The position numbers and the translations under genes were made by a program. From contig CBDCFL010000019.1 of assembly GCA_965216135.1 (NCBI GenBank), forward strand, positions 62,001-126,000: a DNA stretch of 64,000 nt, read 5' to 3'. The stretch is from CBDCFL01 sp965216135. Its GTDB lineage: Bacteria; Pseudomonadota; Alphaproteobacteria; Rhodobacterales; Rhodobacteraceae. Under the pieces are notes generated by a model, which saw only the letters and a list, made by a program, of their open reading frames with translations, ran no database searches and had not been told where the DNA came from. Position 1 is the first letter of the stretch. Each line of letters starts with the position of its first letter. Of the stretch, positions 1 to 9,176 are shown one piece after another.

Positions 1-2
1 AG

Positions 3-113
3 CTTGGGGTCTGGAAACGCATTGTCAGTCATGGCAACGGTCCTTCGTGGATCGGCGCGAAGATTGCCGAGATTGACTCATATGTAAAATCTCTGTTTTG
101 TATTGATGTATAA
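3..113 (+). CDS. C-terminal end of an unrecognised gene (partial)
   Basis: An open frame runs from the window edge to a TAA at 111-113 and gives 36 residues, starting LGVWKRIVSHGNG and ending IDV. The central part (GPSWIGAKIAEIDSYV) faintly resembles the end of small AlpA-type helix-turn-helix proteins, but this is too weak to name a function. The upstream part is outside the window, so it may be coding or chance. Confidence 0.25.
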   Translation, partial: LGVWKRIVSHGNGPSWIGAKIAEIDSYVKSLFCIDV

Positions 114-177
114 GATATTCAGATAGCGGTGATAGCGTGCGGTATTCTCAGCTTCGGGCCTTCCACAATGTGGCACT

Positions 178-399
178 TCATGGTGGATTTTCCCGCGCCG
201 CGGTGGCAACGGCGGCGAACATCGGGCCAAAACGGTTCCACCAGAACCGCACCGTCTCGTGGCTGATATCGATCCCGCGCTCGTGAAGTAAATCCTCAAC
301 ATTTCGAAATGAAAGCGGAAACCGAACGTACATCATCGCCGCCAGGCGGATGATCTCCGGACTTGTCTTGAAGTACCTAAATGGGGAGGGTATTGTCAT
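178..399 (-). pseudogene. IS6-family transposase, N-terminal fragment
   Basis: The ATG at 399 opens a frame with the hallmark start of IS6-type transposases: FRYFKTSPEIIRL, then a MYVRFPLSFRNVEDLL stretch, GIDISHETVRFWWNRF and GPMFAA. Similarity stops after about 60 residues and the rest is a short unrelated tail, so the DDE catalytic domain is absent. It is a truncated remnant that cannot be active. The sequence around 435-460 may be the outer end of the original element. The other end is lost at roughly position 200. Confidence 0.75.
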
Positions 400-496
400 T
401 CGAGAAAGCTAAAACACCGCCCTGCCCGCATCAAGCCGATTTGTTCTGACAGTACCCGCGTCGAGAATTCGCGCAAATGAGCGAACTGGTTGGACC

Positions 497-1822
497 ATGA
501 TCAAAATCGAAGACTATGCCTTTCCTGACGGACTTCATCTGCTGACGCGCTGGCAGGCGGGTGACGGGGCGGCTAAGCAAGAGATGACCGATATCTTTGA
601 TGCCGCCATTGCTGGGGAATTCGACGAAAATTTTGCGGTGCTGGCGCAGCCCAACAAGGTGAATTCAACCGCGTCTGTCCATATGCTGGCACTGTCGGTT
701 CTGCATGATCTCTATGGTGTGGAATCATGGGACTATTACAACACCGACCCGTATCGCTATGTCCGGGCCAATCTGACAGCAAGCCGCCTGTTGGGGATAA
801 ACAAGTATTACAATACTTGGGCACTATACGCCTTCACTTGCGAGCCGTTGGGCCAGAAAATGATGTACCCGGACAAGTTTCCTCCAGGGGCTGATCCGGA
901 TACCACGCTGATCAACCGGGACAATTGGCACCTGCTTGAGACGCCGGATTTTACCACTGGCGTCCCCAAGGGTATTGATGACATCCTGCGTGTGGTAGAA
1001 GAGCTGACCGGCATGCCGCCATTACTGAACATATCGGCACCCTACAGTCTGGCCGCAGATATTTACGGGCAAGAGCCGCTGTTAGCGGATGTGGTGAACG
1101 ACCCGGACAATGTGAATGCACTGCTGGATCATCTTGGCGACAAGGTGCTTGGGCCGTGGATGGATCACCATTTTGAGACATTTTCGAACGGTTGGGTTGA
1201 ACTTTCGGATGCGTCGGGCTCTCCGTTCTTCATCGGTCCGGAAAACTGCAAGAACATGTCCATTCGCTCAATTCGACACATGTTGAAAGACAAGCCCTAT
1301 AAAGAGCGTGTGTTTGACAACAATTACCGCGGCGATTTTGTGGCTGAGGTAAAGAAGAAGGCCCGTGTCTCGCGGCGCAAAGTTGCAAATAGTCCAGCAA
1401 TTGCGGAAGGTGCAAATGTCGGGCGGAAAAACCTGCTCGAGCTGACGGATGCAAAGGTCAGCGTCAACCCAGTCTTCATGATGCGTCTTGAAGCGGACAA
1501 AGTGGATATTTCATTCTACGAACAGCAGGCCATTGAGCGGAACCTTCCGCTGACGTCCGGCATCGGATCGCCCCATATCGATCGGAACAGCATTGAGGAT
1601 CTGGATGTTAAAAAAGCAGAGATTGCCGAAGAAGCCCGGACCTTTGTCAAGGCAATCAAACGCGTCTGCGAAGTCGTCGACCTGCCGGAGGACAATCATG
1701 TCGGGGCTCCTTGGCCCAGCCATATCTATTTCGAAGACATCAACGGGGAGTCACAGTTTGAACTCGTCGAAATTATCCTGAACGAAGTTTACAATTGTGC
1801 GCCGATTGAACGGCGGGCGTGA
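497..1822 (+). CDS. Uroporphyrinogen-decarboxylase (UroD) superfamily protein
   Basis: A 441-residue protein starting at ATG 497. It reads as a UroD-fold TIM barrel of the MtaA/CmuA kind: a helical N-terminal part, LNISAPYSLAADIYG at about 180-195, PDNVNALLDHLGDKVLGPWMD in the middle, a SDASGSPFFIGPENC segment, and a helical C-terminus. Members of this superfamily either decarboxylate uroporphyrinogen or move methyl groups to or from corrinoid proteins. The protein is longer than classical HemE (about 350 residues) and I see no clear HemE active-site signature, so a methyltransferase-like or unknown role is more likely than haem synthesis. No partner gene (corrinoid protein, methyltransferase) is adjacent. 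It lies alone between an IS6 fragment and IS21. Confidence 0.55.
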   Translation: MIKIEDYAFPDGLHLLTRWQAGDGAAKQEMTDIFDAAIAGEFDENFAVLAQPNKVNSTASVHMLALSVLHDLYGVESWDYYNTDPYRYVRANLTASRLLGINKYYNTWALYAFTCEPLGQKMMYPDKFPPGADPDTTLINRDNWHLLETPDFTTGVPKGIDDILRVVEELTGMPPLLNISAPYSLAADIYGQEPLLADVVNDPDNVNALLDHLGDKVLGPWMDHHFETFSNGWVELSDASGSPFFIGPENCKNMSIRSIRHMLKDKPYKERVFDNNYRGDFVAEVKKKARVSRRKVANSPAIAEGANVGRKNLLELTDAKVSVNPVFMMRLEADKVDISFYEQQAIERNLPLTSGIGSPHIDRNSIEDLDVKKAEIAEEARTFVKAIKRVCEVVDLPEDNHVGAPWPSHIYFEDINGESQFELVEIILNEVYNCAPIERRA

Positions 1823-2362
1823 AAGGCAATTGTCGTGAATGTGCCTCTTGTCCAATGCCGACCGAGCGCCGTCAATCCCGCCGCGACCAAGGTTTAGGTT
1901 CTGGATGTTGACGGCGTGTCCCTGACAACTATTTCGGCAACACTCAAGCCTTTGCAGCATGCGAATTTGCTACTGGGACAAGACAGAGTCGGGCTTCAAT
2001 TGGTTTCCCTGGCAAACAAGACGCCTAGAGCCCAGGTAGGATTTCCTGTGCTATGCCACACGTCATCCGAAGAAGTAATGAGGGAAGACCGTTTCGGAGA
2101 ACAGCCGGACTTGGTGATCATGTGTTTCGGGCAAAGGATTGGCGTGCTGCAGGCATTCTCTCGAAAGTTGATGCGCGCCTAGGTGACTGCATTTGCATTT
2201 GGTTCGGCCTCGGTCGCCACCGCCGGATCGATCAAAGGTGGAAAATGAACCGCGAACTGAACAACGATCGCGCCGCTTAGCGAACAATTTCCGGAACTCT
2301 AAATCGAAAATGTGCTGTTACACCAGATGGCCAGCGGCAGACGCAGCGGCGGTTCCGTGCAG
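1823..2362. other. Intergenic stretch, no gene recognised
   Basis: About 540 bases between the UroD-like gene and the left end of IS21. Only short open frames occur on both strands, and none gave a recognisable domain or had a convincing ribosome binding site. It may hold decayed coding sequence, because several frames are open for 70-90 codons, but I cannot assign any. Confidence 0.4.
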
Positions 2363-2528
2363 TGCGCATTCCGGGCACATCCGCCCGGTGATTCCGATTT
2401 AATCCGCCCACCCGTACCGATCTGATCCGCCCGGGGATTCCGGGGCATCCGCCCACCCCTTGATGCGCTGCTGCGAGGTGATCTGTAGCGGGCTACTTTG
2501 CCGTTCATTTTGAACGGAAGAGAGCCCA

Positions 2529-4057
2529 ATGAAGAGATTATCGATGCGGAAGATACGAGAGGCTTTGCGCCTGTCCTTTGAAGGTTTGTCGACGCGCGAG
2601 ATGGCGCTGAGTTTGGCGATTGGTCGCACAACCCTGCGTGAGTATTTAGGCCGCGCCCGTGATGCTGGTTTGAGCTGGCCGTTGCCCGATGCGCTGTCGG
2701 ATGCCGATTTGGAACATGTGCTTTTCCCACGGCGTTCTGCGGACAGTTCTCAACCGATCCCTCAGCCGGATTGGACCTATGTGCACGCCGAGCTACGGCG
2801 CAAAGGGGTGACGCTTTCGCTGTTGTGGCAGGAGTATCGAGAGGTTCACACAGACGGCTATGGCTACAGCCGGTATTGCGAGCTCTATACTCGTTGGGAG
2901 GGCAAACTCTCGCCAGTGATGCGGCAGCGACACCCTGCTGGTGAACGCCTGTTTGTTGATTATGCGGGCCACACCATAGATGTTGCCTGCCCTAAGACGG
3001 GCGAGATACGCACGGCCCAAATCTTTGTCGCGGCACTTGGCGCATCGAACTACACCTATGTTGAAGCCACTTGGACACAGAGCCTTCCCGATTGGATATC
3101 CAGTCACGTTCGAGCATTTGCGTTCTTGGGTGGCGTACCTGCGCAAGTTGTGCCGGATAATCTCAAAGCCGCCGTCATCAAAGCCTGTTTTTATGACCCG
3201 GCGATCAACCGCACTTACGGGGATATGGCGGCGCATTACGATACTGCAATTGTGCCCGCACGGCCCCGCAAACCCAAGGATAAAGCAAAGGTCGAAGGTG
3301 CTGTTCTGCTGGCCGAACGTTGGATTTTAGCACGCCTGCGCAATCAGACATTCTTCAGTCTCGATGAGCTAAACGCGGCGATCCGACCCTTGCGCGACCA
3401 ACTGAACAACAAGGTCACCCGGCACCTGGGTGCCAGCGCAGGGCCTTGTTTGAAACGCTGGACAAACCTGCACTGAAGTCGCTGCCCCATGAACCCTACG
3501 TCTATGCGGAATGGAAGAAGTGCCGCGCCGGTCTCGATTACCATGTCGATATAGGACACCACTATTACTCAGTGCCCCATCAGCTTATGCGCCAAGAGCT
3601 TTGGGCCCGGGTCACACCGCGCACGGTCGAAGTTTATCATAAAGGTCAGCGTGTTGCGGCGCATCAACGGACGTCGGGCAACCGGCAACATTCCACCATC
3701 CGTGATCACATGCCAGCAAACCACCGCTTCCGTACCGACTGGACACCAGAACGCATCCGCACACAGGCGGCCCGGGTCGGGCCCAACGTCGAGACCTTTG
3801 TCGAGATGGTCATGCGCAAGCGGCGACATCCAGAGCAAGGATATCGAACTTGCATGGGCGTCTTGCGGCTTGCCAAAACATTCGGACCCGAGCGCCTCGA
3901 TGCGGCCTGCGAGCGTGCACTTCACATCAACAGCTATACCTACCAATCCCTGCATTCCATTTTGAAGAATGGATTGGATCGCCAACGCCGCAAACCCACC
4001 ACGGACGGCCCCGCGATCACACACCCCAACATCCGTGGTGCCGGATACTTCCATTGA
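2529..4057 (+). pseudogene. istA: istA, IS21-family transposase, frameshifted
   Basis: The first frame starts at ATG 2529 (MKRLSMRKIREALRLSFEG) with the IstA N-terminal helix-turn-helix (LSTREMALSLAIGRTTLREYL) and the DDE core (GERLFVDYAGHTID, FVAALGASNYTYVEATWTQS, PDNLKAAVIKA). At about 3440 the frame shifts by one base. The C-terminal part continues in another frame from FETLDKPALKSLP through DYHVDIGHHYYSVPHQL to the stop at 4055. Joined, the parts match a full-length IstA of about 500 residues. The indel would prevent synthesis of the whole protein, so the element is probably not self-mobile. Confidence 0.85.
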
Positions 4058-4071
4058 AGAAAGGACAGAAA

Positions 4072-5095
4072 ATGTTGACACACCCAACCCTTGATATCCT
4101 CCGAGCACTGAAGCTCGATGGCATGGCCGAGGCCTTCACAGAACTGCAAACACAGGACGGTTCCGCCGATCTGACACACGCCGAATGGCTCGGCCTGCTA
4201 ATTGATCGCGAAGCCATCAGTCGAGAGACAAAACGGTTTGAGAGCCGCATGCGCACAGCACGATTGCGCCATATCGGGGCCGCGCCCGAGGATGTGGATT
4301 ACAAAACGCGAAGAGGGCTGGATAAGGCGTTGTTCCAAAGCCTGCTCAGCGGCAAATGGATCAAAGACAAGCGCAACTTGATGATCACTGGCCCCTGCGG
4401 TGTCGGCAAAACCTGGCTGGCCTGCGCGTTGGCCCAAGCGGCGTGCCGCGACGGCGTGACCGTCCTCTATAAACGCACCAGTTCGCCAAGCAGCGATTGT
4501 TTGACGAGTTGGAGTTGGCCCACGGTGACGGACGCTTTCCGCGTGTCTTCAAGGCACTGACCAAAACCCAGCTACTGATCTTGGATGACTGGGGGCCGGA
4601 CCGTCTGAACTCAGCGGCAAATGGATCAAAGACAAGCGCAACTTGATGATCACTGGCCCCTGCGGTGTCGGCAAAACCTGGCTGGCCTGCGCGTTGGCCC
4701 AAGCGGCGTGCCGCGACGGCGTGACCGTCCTCTATAAACGCACCACGCGATTGTTTGACGAGTTGGAGTTGGCCCACGGTGACGGACGCTTTCCGCGTGT
4801 CTTCAAGGCACTGACCAAAACCCAGCTACTGATCTTGGATGACTGGGAGCCGGACCGTCTGAACGCTAGCCAAAGGCGCGACTTGATGGAGATCGTCGAA
4901 GACAGATACGGCAACGGTTCCATCCTAATCACAAGTCAACTCCCGCTTAATACTTGGCACGAAATTATTGGTGAACCCACCTTCGCAGATGCCATCCTCG
5001 ACCGGCTGGTGCACAACGCCTACCGGCTCGAACTCGACGGACAATCCTTCCGAAAGAAAGACCCTCAACTACGTGACGAAACGCCAGAAAACTGA
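4072..5095 (+). pseudogene. istB: istB, IS21 helper ATPase, disrupted by internal duplication
   Basis: Starts at ATG 4072, just after AAGGACAG. The N-terminus (LTHPTLDILRALKLDGMAEAF) and the Walker A motif GPCGVGKTW are typical of IstB, a DnaC-like AAA ATPase that assists IstA. About 135 codons in, the frame is lost in a direct duplication of about 265 bases (4345-4609 against 4610-4863). The second copy re-enters the correct frame and carries a second Walker A, the Walker B region LLILDDWEPD and the C-terminus NAYRLELDGQSF, stopping at 5095. Copy one also has an 11-base insertion near 4480. No intact IstB can be made. Confidence 0.85.
4345..4863 (+). repeat. Tandem duplication inside istB
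   Basis: The segment starting CTCAGCGGCAAATGG at 4345 begins again at 4610. The two copies are almost identical, apart from an 11-base insertion in copy one (after CGCACC near 4479) and one substitution (GGGGGCCGG versus GGGAGCCGG). The 265-base offset is not a multiple of three, so the duplication destroys the istB frame. Confidence 0.9.
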
Positions 5096-5201
5096 TATCA
5101 AAAACCAAGGCCTCACGGCAACGCGTCAAAGCTGGGCGGATACCCCGGTACAAATGGGCGGATGTTGTCGGAATAGGTGGGCGGATATCCCGGAATATGC
5201 A

Positions 5202-5552
5202 GTCGATGATGCAGGCCGTGGGGCTGGCTTCGCGCGCGGCTTTCTCGCGGCACTTGAGGTAGAGCGCATGATGGATGCGATCCAGCGTGCCGTCCCAGTT
5301 CCACAGGCCGAGGTAATCATGCACGGTGCTTCTGGGCGGCAAATCCTTGGGCAGCGCGCGCCACTGGCAGCCGGTGCTCAGAATGTACATCACGCCGTTG
5401 ATCACCTCGCGGATAGCGACGCGCCGTTTGCCGCCGCCGGGCTTGCCCGGCGGGATCAGCGGCTCGATATGCGCCCATTCCGCATCGGTCAGGTCGCTCG
5501 GATAACGCAGTTTGTCGCGGTTGTAGCGCGGGCGGTTGTCGGCAGTCCACAT
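5202..5552 (-). pseudogene. IS5-family transposase, N-terminal fragment
   Basis: Starts at ATG 5552 with MWTADNRPRYNRDKLRYPSD, then LTDAEWAHIEPLIPP, GCQWRALPKDLPP and LWNWDGTLDRIHHALY, ending at ASPTACIID. This is the first of the two frames usual in this IS5 subgroup. The reading frame is cut exactly where the IS21 right end begins (5201), just before the expected DSQSVK motif. The remaining half of the element is not found on the other side of IS21, so a deletion accompanied or followed the insertion. Confidence 0.8.
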
Positions 5553-5725
5553 GGGGCACCTCAAGAGCAAATTCACCACCCCAGAGAATCACAGCTGATT
5601 CAGCTCTTCAAGAGGGCGCGCCGGATAACCGATTCATCCGACTCATAAAGTCCCCGGACGGACACTAAGGGACAACCTGTTTCCGAATCCCTGGATCTGA
5701 ATCCCGGCTTTATGGGAGAAGCTCC

Positions 5726-6583
5726 ATGAGTTCAGACAAAACAAGCGGCCAATCTCCATTTGTGTTTGCCCATCGGAACGACCTTACAAATCTTCCGGCG
5801 GCGGCCCAGGAGTACGAAGTTGACTTACACGGCGGATTTGCGGCGGACAATCGAGATGGCTTCGGCCAGGTATATTATGGCATGCCGGGTTGCGGCATCA
5901 TGCGGATCGATGCTGATTTGCAAAAGCAAGAGATCATCAGCTTGCCGGACGAATTGAAGCCGCTCAACTTTCACAGCACCAAAATCGGCGATATTGACGG
6001 CAATCGACGCCTGATTATGGCCGCCAACAATGATGAACAAGTGGCGATTCTGACCTTAGATGGCGACGTTGACTTTATTCTTCCGCGCCCCGTCTTTGAA
6101 GAGTACCAAGACAAAGAAGCCCTCTACAAACCAACCGATACCGTTTTGGTTGGTGACCAGCTCTATATCGCTGACGGTTATGGCTCAAATTATATCTCAT
6201 CGGCGAGTGTTAACAGTCAGGAGTGGACAAGAATTTTTGGGGGGAAAACGGACGATGCGACCGAGGATGGCAAATTCGCGACGGCGCACGGGATCAACCT
6301 TAATCCGACGCACCACCATCTCGACATCGCTGATCGCCCCAGCTCTCGGGTTCAGGTACACGGCCTTGATGGACAGTTTATCGCCTCGCACAAACTGCCG
6401 TCAGGCGCATTTTTGTGTGGGATTAGCTATCTAGAGTATCAAAAACGCTGGTTTGCTGTGATTGGCTGTCTGCATGACCCGGTGGAAGGCCGCCCGGCCC
6501 CAATCTACATCATCGACGCTGAGAGTTACGAACTGCTCTCAACCATTCGACCCAAAGAGGAATTGGGGATCGATCTGGCCTAA
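5726..6583 (+). CDS. Six-bladed beta-propeller (NHL-type) protein, 3' end displaced by IS630
   Basis: The ATG at 5726 follows a GGGAGAA ribosome binding site. The 285-residue product has repeated blade-like strands (GFGQVYYGMPGCGIMRID, DDEQVAIL, VLVGDQLYIADGYGSNYI, THHHLDIADRPSSRVQVHGLDG), as in NHL-repeat or peptidyl-hydroxyglycine lyase-like propellers. I see no signal peptide. The frame stops at TAA 6581-6583, which is also the target duplication of an IS630 element. Beyond that element, at 7747-7845, lies an in-frame tail that looks like the missing last blade, so the natural protein was probably about 318 residues. The biochemical role is unknown. Confidence 0.6.
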   Translation: MSSDKTSGQSPFVFAHRNDLTNLPAAAQEYEVDLHGGFAADNRDGFGQVYYGMPGCGIMRIDADLQKQEIISLPDELKPLNFHSTKIGDIDGNRRLIMAANNDEQVAILTLDGDVDFILPRPVFEEYQDKEALYKPTDTVLVGDQLYIADGYGSNYISSASVNSQEWTRIFGGKTDDATEDGKFATAHGINLNPTHHHLDIADRPSSRVQVHGLDGQFIASHKLPSGAFLCGISYLEYQKRWFAVIGCLHDPVEGRPAPIYIIDAESYELLSTIRPKEELGIDLA

Positions 6584-7743
6584 TACCAACGGCCCTAGTC
6601 GTTGACCGTTTTTGCCCATTGTCTGGTAGTGATTGACGTGATTGCGGTTTTGTCGTTTGCAAAGAAGTTCCATGCTTCGCAACACCTGTCGACGATCTGC
6701 TCATAATTGTCGAAGACGGATATGGCGAGCTTGTTGGCACGCAGATAAGCCCACACATTTTCCATCGGGTTGAGTTCAGGGGAATAGGGCGGGAGTTTGA
6801 GCAGGGTGATGTTGTCGGGTACCTCCAGCTCTGCCGAACCGTGCCAGCCAGCGCCATCCAGAATGAGAAGGGCATGTGCGCCCGATGCGACGGTTTTAGC
6901 GATCTCGGCGAGATGCGCGCTCATGGCCTGTGTGTCGGCATGTGGCATGATCAGAGCGGCCGCTTCAGCCCGTTCCGGGCAGACGGCACCGAAAATGTAG
7001 CTCCAGATATAGCGGGTGTCGCGCGGGGCACGGGGGCGTGTTCCACGCTCGGCCCAGATACGGGTGAGCGTGCCCTGCTGGCCAACCCGCGCTTCATCCT
7101 GAAACCATATCTCCAGGGGCTTGCTGCGGGCTGTTTCCGGCAAGGCTGCTTCTACCTCTGCGGCGAAGTTTTTTTAAAAGCCTCCTGTGCATCCGGGTCG
7201 GATTTCGGATGCTGCGGGCGCACCGACAGACGCCGAAAGCCCAGGCTTGCCAATTGTTTGCCAACAGTTCGCTCATGCATGGTGACGCCGAAGCGCTCTT
7301 CGATCTTGCGTTTCAGATCAATGCGCCGCCAGCGCACAACCCCATCGGTTTCGGGGTCGGGACCCGCCCGAACCATTTCCGCCAACTCCTCCTTCTGTGC
7401 CGCGCTCAGCAGACAGGGTGGATCCGGCGGGCGACGGTTGAACAGGCCCGACACGCCCTCCGCATTGTAACGGTGGGCCCAATCCCGCAGCGTCTGCCGA
7501 TCCATGCCGCAGTTTTCTGCCGCCGTCTTGCGGTCAACCCCATCCAGAACCAGGGCAATCGCCAACATCCGTCGCGCCGCTTTCCCATCCCGGCACCGCG
7601 CCGCTTCCTGGCGAAGCTCGCCTGCGGACTTGTCTTTGCGCGTAATCCTTACTGCCATCAAAGCCTCCCTTGCCTTGATGCCACTGAATCAGATCACGCC
7701 GCTCGTGGGAATCCCCTTGAGTCAAATCTGGGGGCCGTTGGTA
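6584..7743 (-). mobile_element. IS630-family element, copy A1
   Basis: The ends read TACCAACGGCCC at 6584 and, inverted, TACCAACGGCCCCC at 7743. The element is flanked by TAA on both sides (6581-6583 and 7744-7746). It carries one transposase gene on the minus strand, split by a homopolymer frameshift. It is nearly identical to the copy at 40573-41733. It interrupts the propeller gene. Confidence 0.85.
6595..7658 (-). pseudogene. IS630-family transposase (two overlapping frames)
   Basis: The frame starts at ATG 7658 (MAVRITRKDKSAGEL) with the helix-turn-helix region (CGMDRQTLRDWAHRYNAEGVSGL) and reads to EAFKK at a run of seven A residues on the coding strand (7173-7179). There it shifts and ends SPQR. 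The catalytic half continues in the other frame (EIWFQDEARVGQQGT, LLILDGAGWHGS, LPPYSPELNPMENVW) to the stop at 6595. Related copies in this window have eight A residues at the same place and one continuous frame, so this copy needs slippage to make full-length protein, or is simply mutated. Confidence 0.8.
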
Positions 7744-7746
7744 TAA

Positions 7747-7845
7747 CATCTGCATAACGTCATCTTGCATTTTCAAGACGATCAGCTTTACCTGATTTGT
7801 CAAGCATGGAATCCGGGGCATTACTTTGTACTGCAAAAAGTTTAA
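7747..7845 (+). pseudogene. Displaced C-terminal tail of the beta-propeller gene
   Basis: Thirty-two codons followed by TAA, starting HLHNVILHFQDDQLYLICQA and continuing with WNPGHYFVLQKV. They are in frame with the gene ending at 6583 once the IS630 copy and one three-base duplication are removed. A closing propeller blade is expected to have this character. The codon at the junction reads TAA, so either a nonsense change preceded the insertion or the duplicated target has since mutated. It has no start codon and is not expressed alone. Confidence 0.55.
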
Positions 7846-7852
7846 GCTTTAA

Positions 7853-9014
7853 TACCAGCGGCATTTAACATTGACCGATATGGGCCCATTTTCGCATTCC
7901 GATTGATGTGATGGTTTCGGGCTGTGCGATGAGCTTTTTCCAAGCTTCGCATCCAGCATCGACGATGGCATTGTAGTCTTCGAACACGCGGTTGGAGAGC
8001 CAATTGGCGCGCAAGTACTGCCAGATATTTTCCACCGGGTTCAGTTCCGGAGCGCGCGATGGCAGCAGGATGATGGTGAGGTTCTTCGGGACTTTGAGTT
8101 TGCCGGTGGTGTGCCATCCGGCCCGATCCATCAGCACAACCGCATGGGCCTTTCGGGCGACGTGGCGGCTGATCTCGTCGAGATGCATCTGCATGGCTTG
8201 CGCGTCCGCCCAAGGCAGCATGAGCGCCGCCCCCTTGCCGTGAGCCGGACAGATGGCGCCGAACAGATAGGCGTTGTGATAGCGCTGATCGGCCGGCTGG
8301 CGGGGGCGCGTGCCCTTTCTCGCCCACAGGCGCGTCAGGCCATTCTTCTGGCCAAGGCGTGCTTCGTCCTGGAACCAGATCTCCACCGGCGTTCCCGCTG
8401 GCAGGTCAGCTATATGCACCTGGAGCGTGTCGGCGAAGTTTTTTTTAAACGCCTCGATGATCCGCTTATCCTGCCTGGGATGCTGCGGGCGGGCGCTGAT
8501 ATGGGCAAAGCCCAGTTCGCCAAGCAGTCTGGATATCCCGCGCTCGGAATAGATGACGCCAAAGCGCGCCTCGATCACCCGCTTCAGGTCGATCCGCCGC
8601 CAGCGGACAACCCCGTCCACCGCCGGATCGGGGCCGGTCTCGACAATCTCGCCAAGTTCTTTCATCTGGACATCGCTCAGGTAGCGCGTCCGGCCCGCGC
8701 CCTTGCGGTTGGTGAGGCCATCCGGTCCCTCTTCGTTGAACCGGTGAACCCAGTCCCGCAGGGTTTGGCGATCCATCCCACCGATCCTTGCGGCCTCTCC
8801 ACGGCTCATGCCATCGTAGACCGCCGCAAGAGACAACAGACGGCGGCTCTGCCGGGCATCCTTGCAACGGCTGGCGAGTTTACGAAGGTGGCGGGCATCA
8901 AAGTCGCGACGAAGCGGAACACTGGCTGGCATGGCGATCCTCCTTTGCCAACCTTGAATCAGATCAAAACCGATTTGGGAATCCCCACAGAGTCAGAAAT
9001 TGATGCCGTTGGTA
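7853..9014 (-). mobile_element. IS630-family element, subtype B, apparently intact
   Basis: The ends read TACCAGCGGCAT (7853) and, inverted, TACCAACGGCAT (9014), flanked by TAA on both sides (7850-7852 and 9015-9017). The element encodes a full-length transposase. Removing it places the propeller stop codon (7845) close to the hairpin at 9022-9052. Confidence 0.85.
7865..8932 (-). CDS. IS630-family transposase, intact
   Basis: A 355-residue transposase from ATG 8932. The N-terminal helix-turn-helix region includes GGMDRQTLRDWVHRFNEEGP. A linker holds WRRIDLKRVIEARFGV. The C-terminal DDE domain has EIWFQDEARLGQKNG (first Asp), AVVLMDRAGWHTTGK (second Asp) and SRAPELNPVENIWQYLR (Glu). The coding strand has eight A residues at EAFKKNF, so the frame is continuous. 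This is one of the few transposases in the window that looks functional. The protein binds element ends and catalyses cut-and-paste movement. Confidence 0.92.
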   Translation of the reverse strand: MPASVPLRRDFDARHLRKLASRCKDARQSRRLLSLAAVYDGMSRGEAARIGGMDRQTLRDWVHRFNEEGPDGLTNRKGAGRTRYLSDVQMKELGEIVETGPDPAVDGVVRWRRIDLKRVIEARFGVIYSERGISRLLGELGFAHISARPQHPRQDKRIIEAFKKNFADTLQVHIADLPAGTPVEIWFQDEARLGQKNGLTRLWARKGTRPRQPADQRYHNAYLFGAICPAHGKGAALMLPWADAQAMQMHLDEISRHVARKAHAVVLMDRAGWHTTGKLKVPKNLTIILLPSRAPELNPVENIWQYLRANWLSNRVFEDYNAIVDAGCEAWKKLIAQPETITSIGMRKWAHIGQC

Positions 9015-9021
9015 TAATTCA

Positions 9022-9052
9022 GACTGGAGCAGTTTTGAAAGCTGCTCCAGTC
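9022..9052 (+). terminator. Hairpin, probable terminator of the propeller gene
   Basis: A perfect 11-bp stem (GACTGGAGCAG / CTGCTCCAGTC) with a 9-base loop, followed on the plus strand by a T-rich but interrupted tail (TCTGTTCTTC). With the subtype B IS630 removed, the hairpin lies about 20 bases after the propeller stop codon at 7845, a natural terminator position. It may also protect the converging dapA-like transcript. Confidence 0.55.
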
Positions 9053-9176
9053 TCTGTTCTTCAATATTCTGAAATCTCAAAGATAACCGCCATTAGGTAG
9101 CCTCTGGCCCGCTCGGTTTGTCTGGCCCCCAATTACTGGGCCACTTGTCTGGTGGCAGAAGAGGGAGGGACAATCT

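Larger units (their letters stand above)
2363..5201 (+). mobile_element. IS21-family insertion sequence (degenerate)
   Basis: The two ends are imperfect inverted repeats: TGCGCATTCCGGGCACATCC on the left and, read from the right end inwards, TGCATATTCCGGGATATCC. Each is followed by further copies of a CATCCGCCC-type motif (for example at 2400, 2430 and 2448 on the left; 5134, 5158 and 5179 inverted on the right). Multiple subterminal repeats are typical of IS21. It carries istA and istB, both broken. The right end is embedded in an IS5-type transposase gene, which it truncates. I could not find a clean target duplication. Confidence 0.85.

Noticed and set aside
6584..9014. Canonical TA target duplication for the IS630 elements
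   Set aside because: Drawing the ends as CC...GG with TA duplications leaves extra matching bases and breaks the IS1202 frame when the element at 37003-38167 is removed. The TCA-flanked copy has no TA target.
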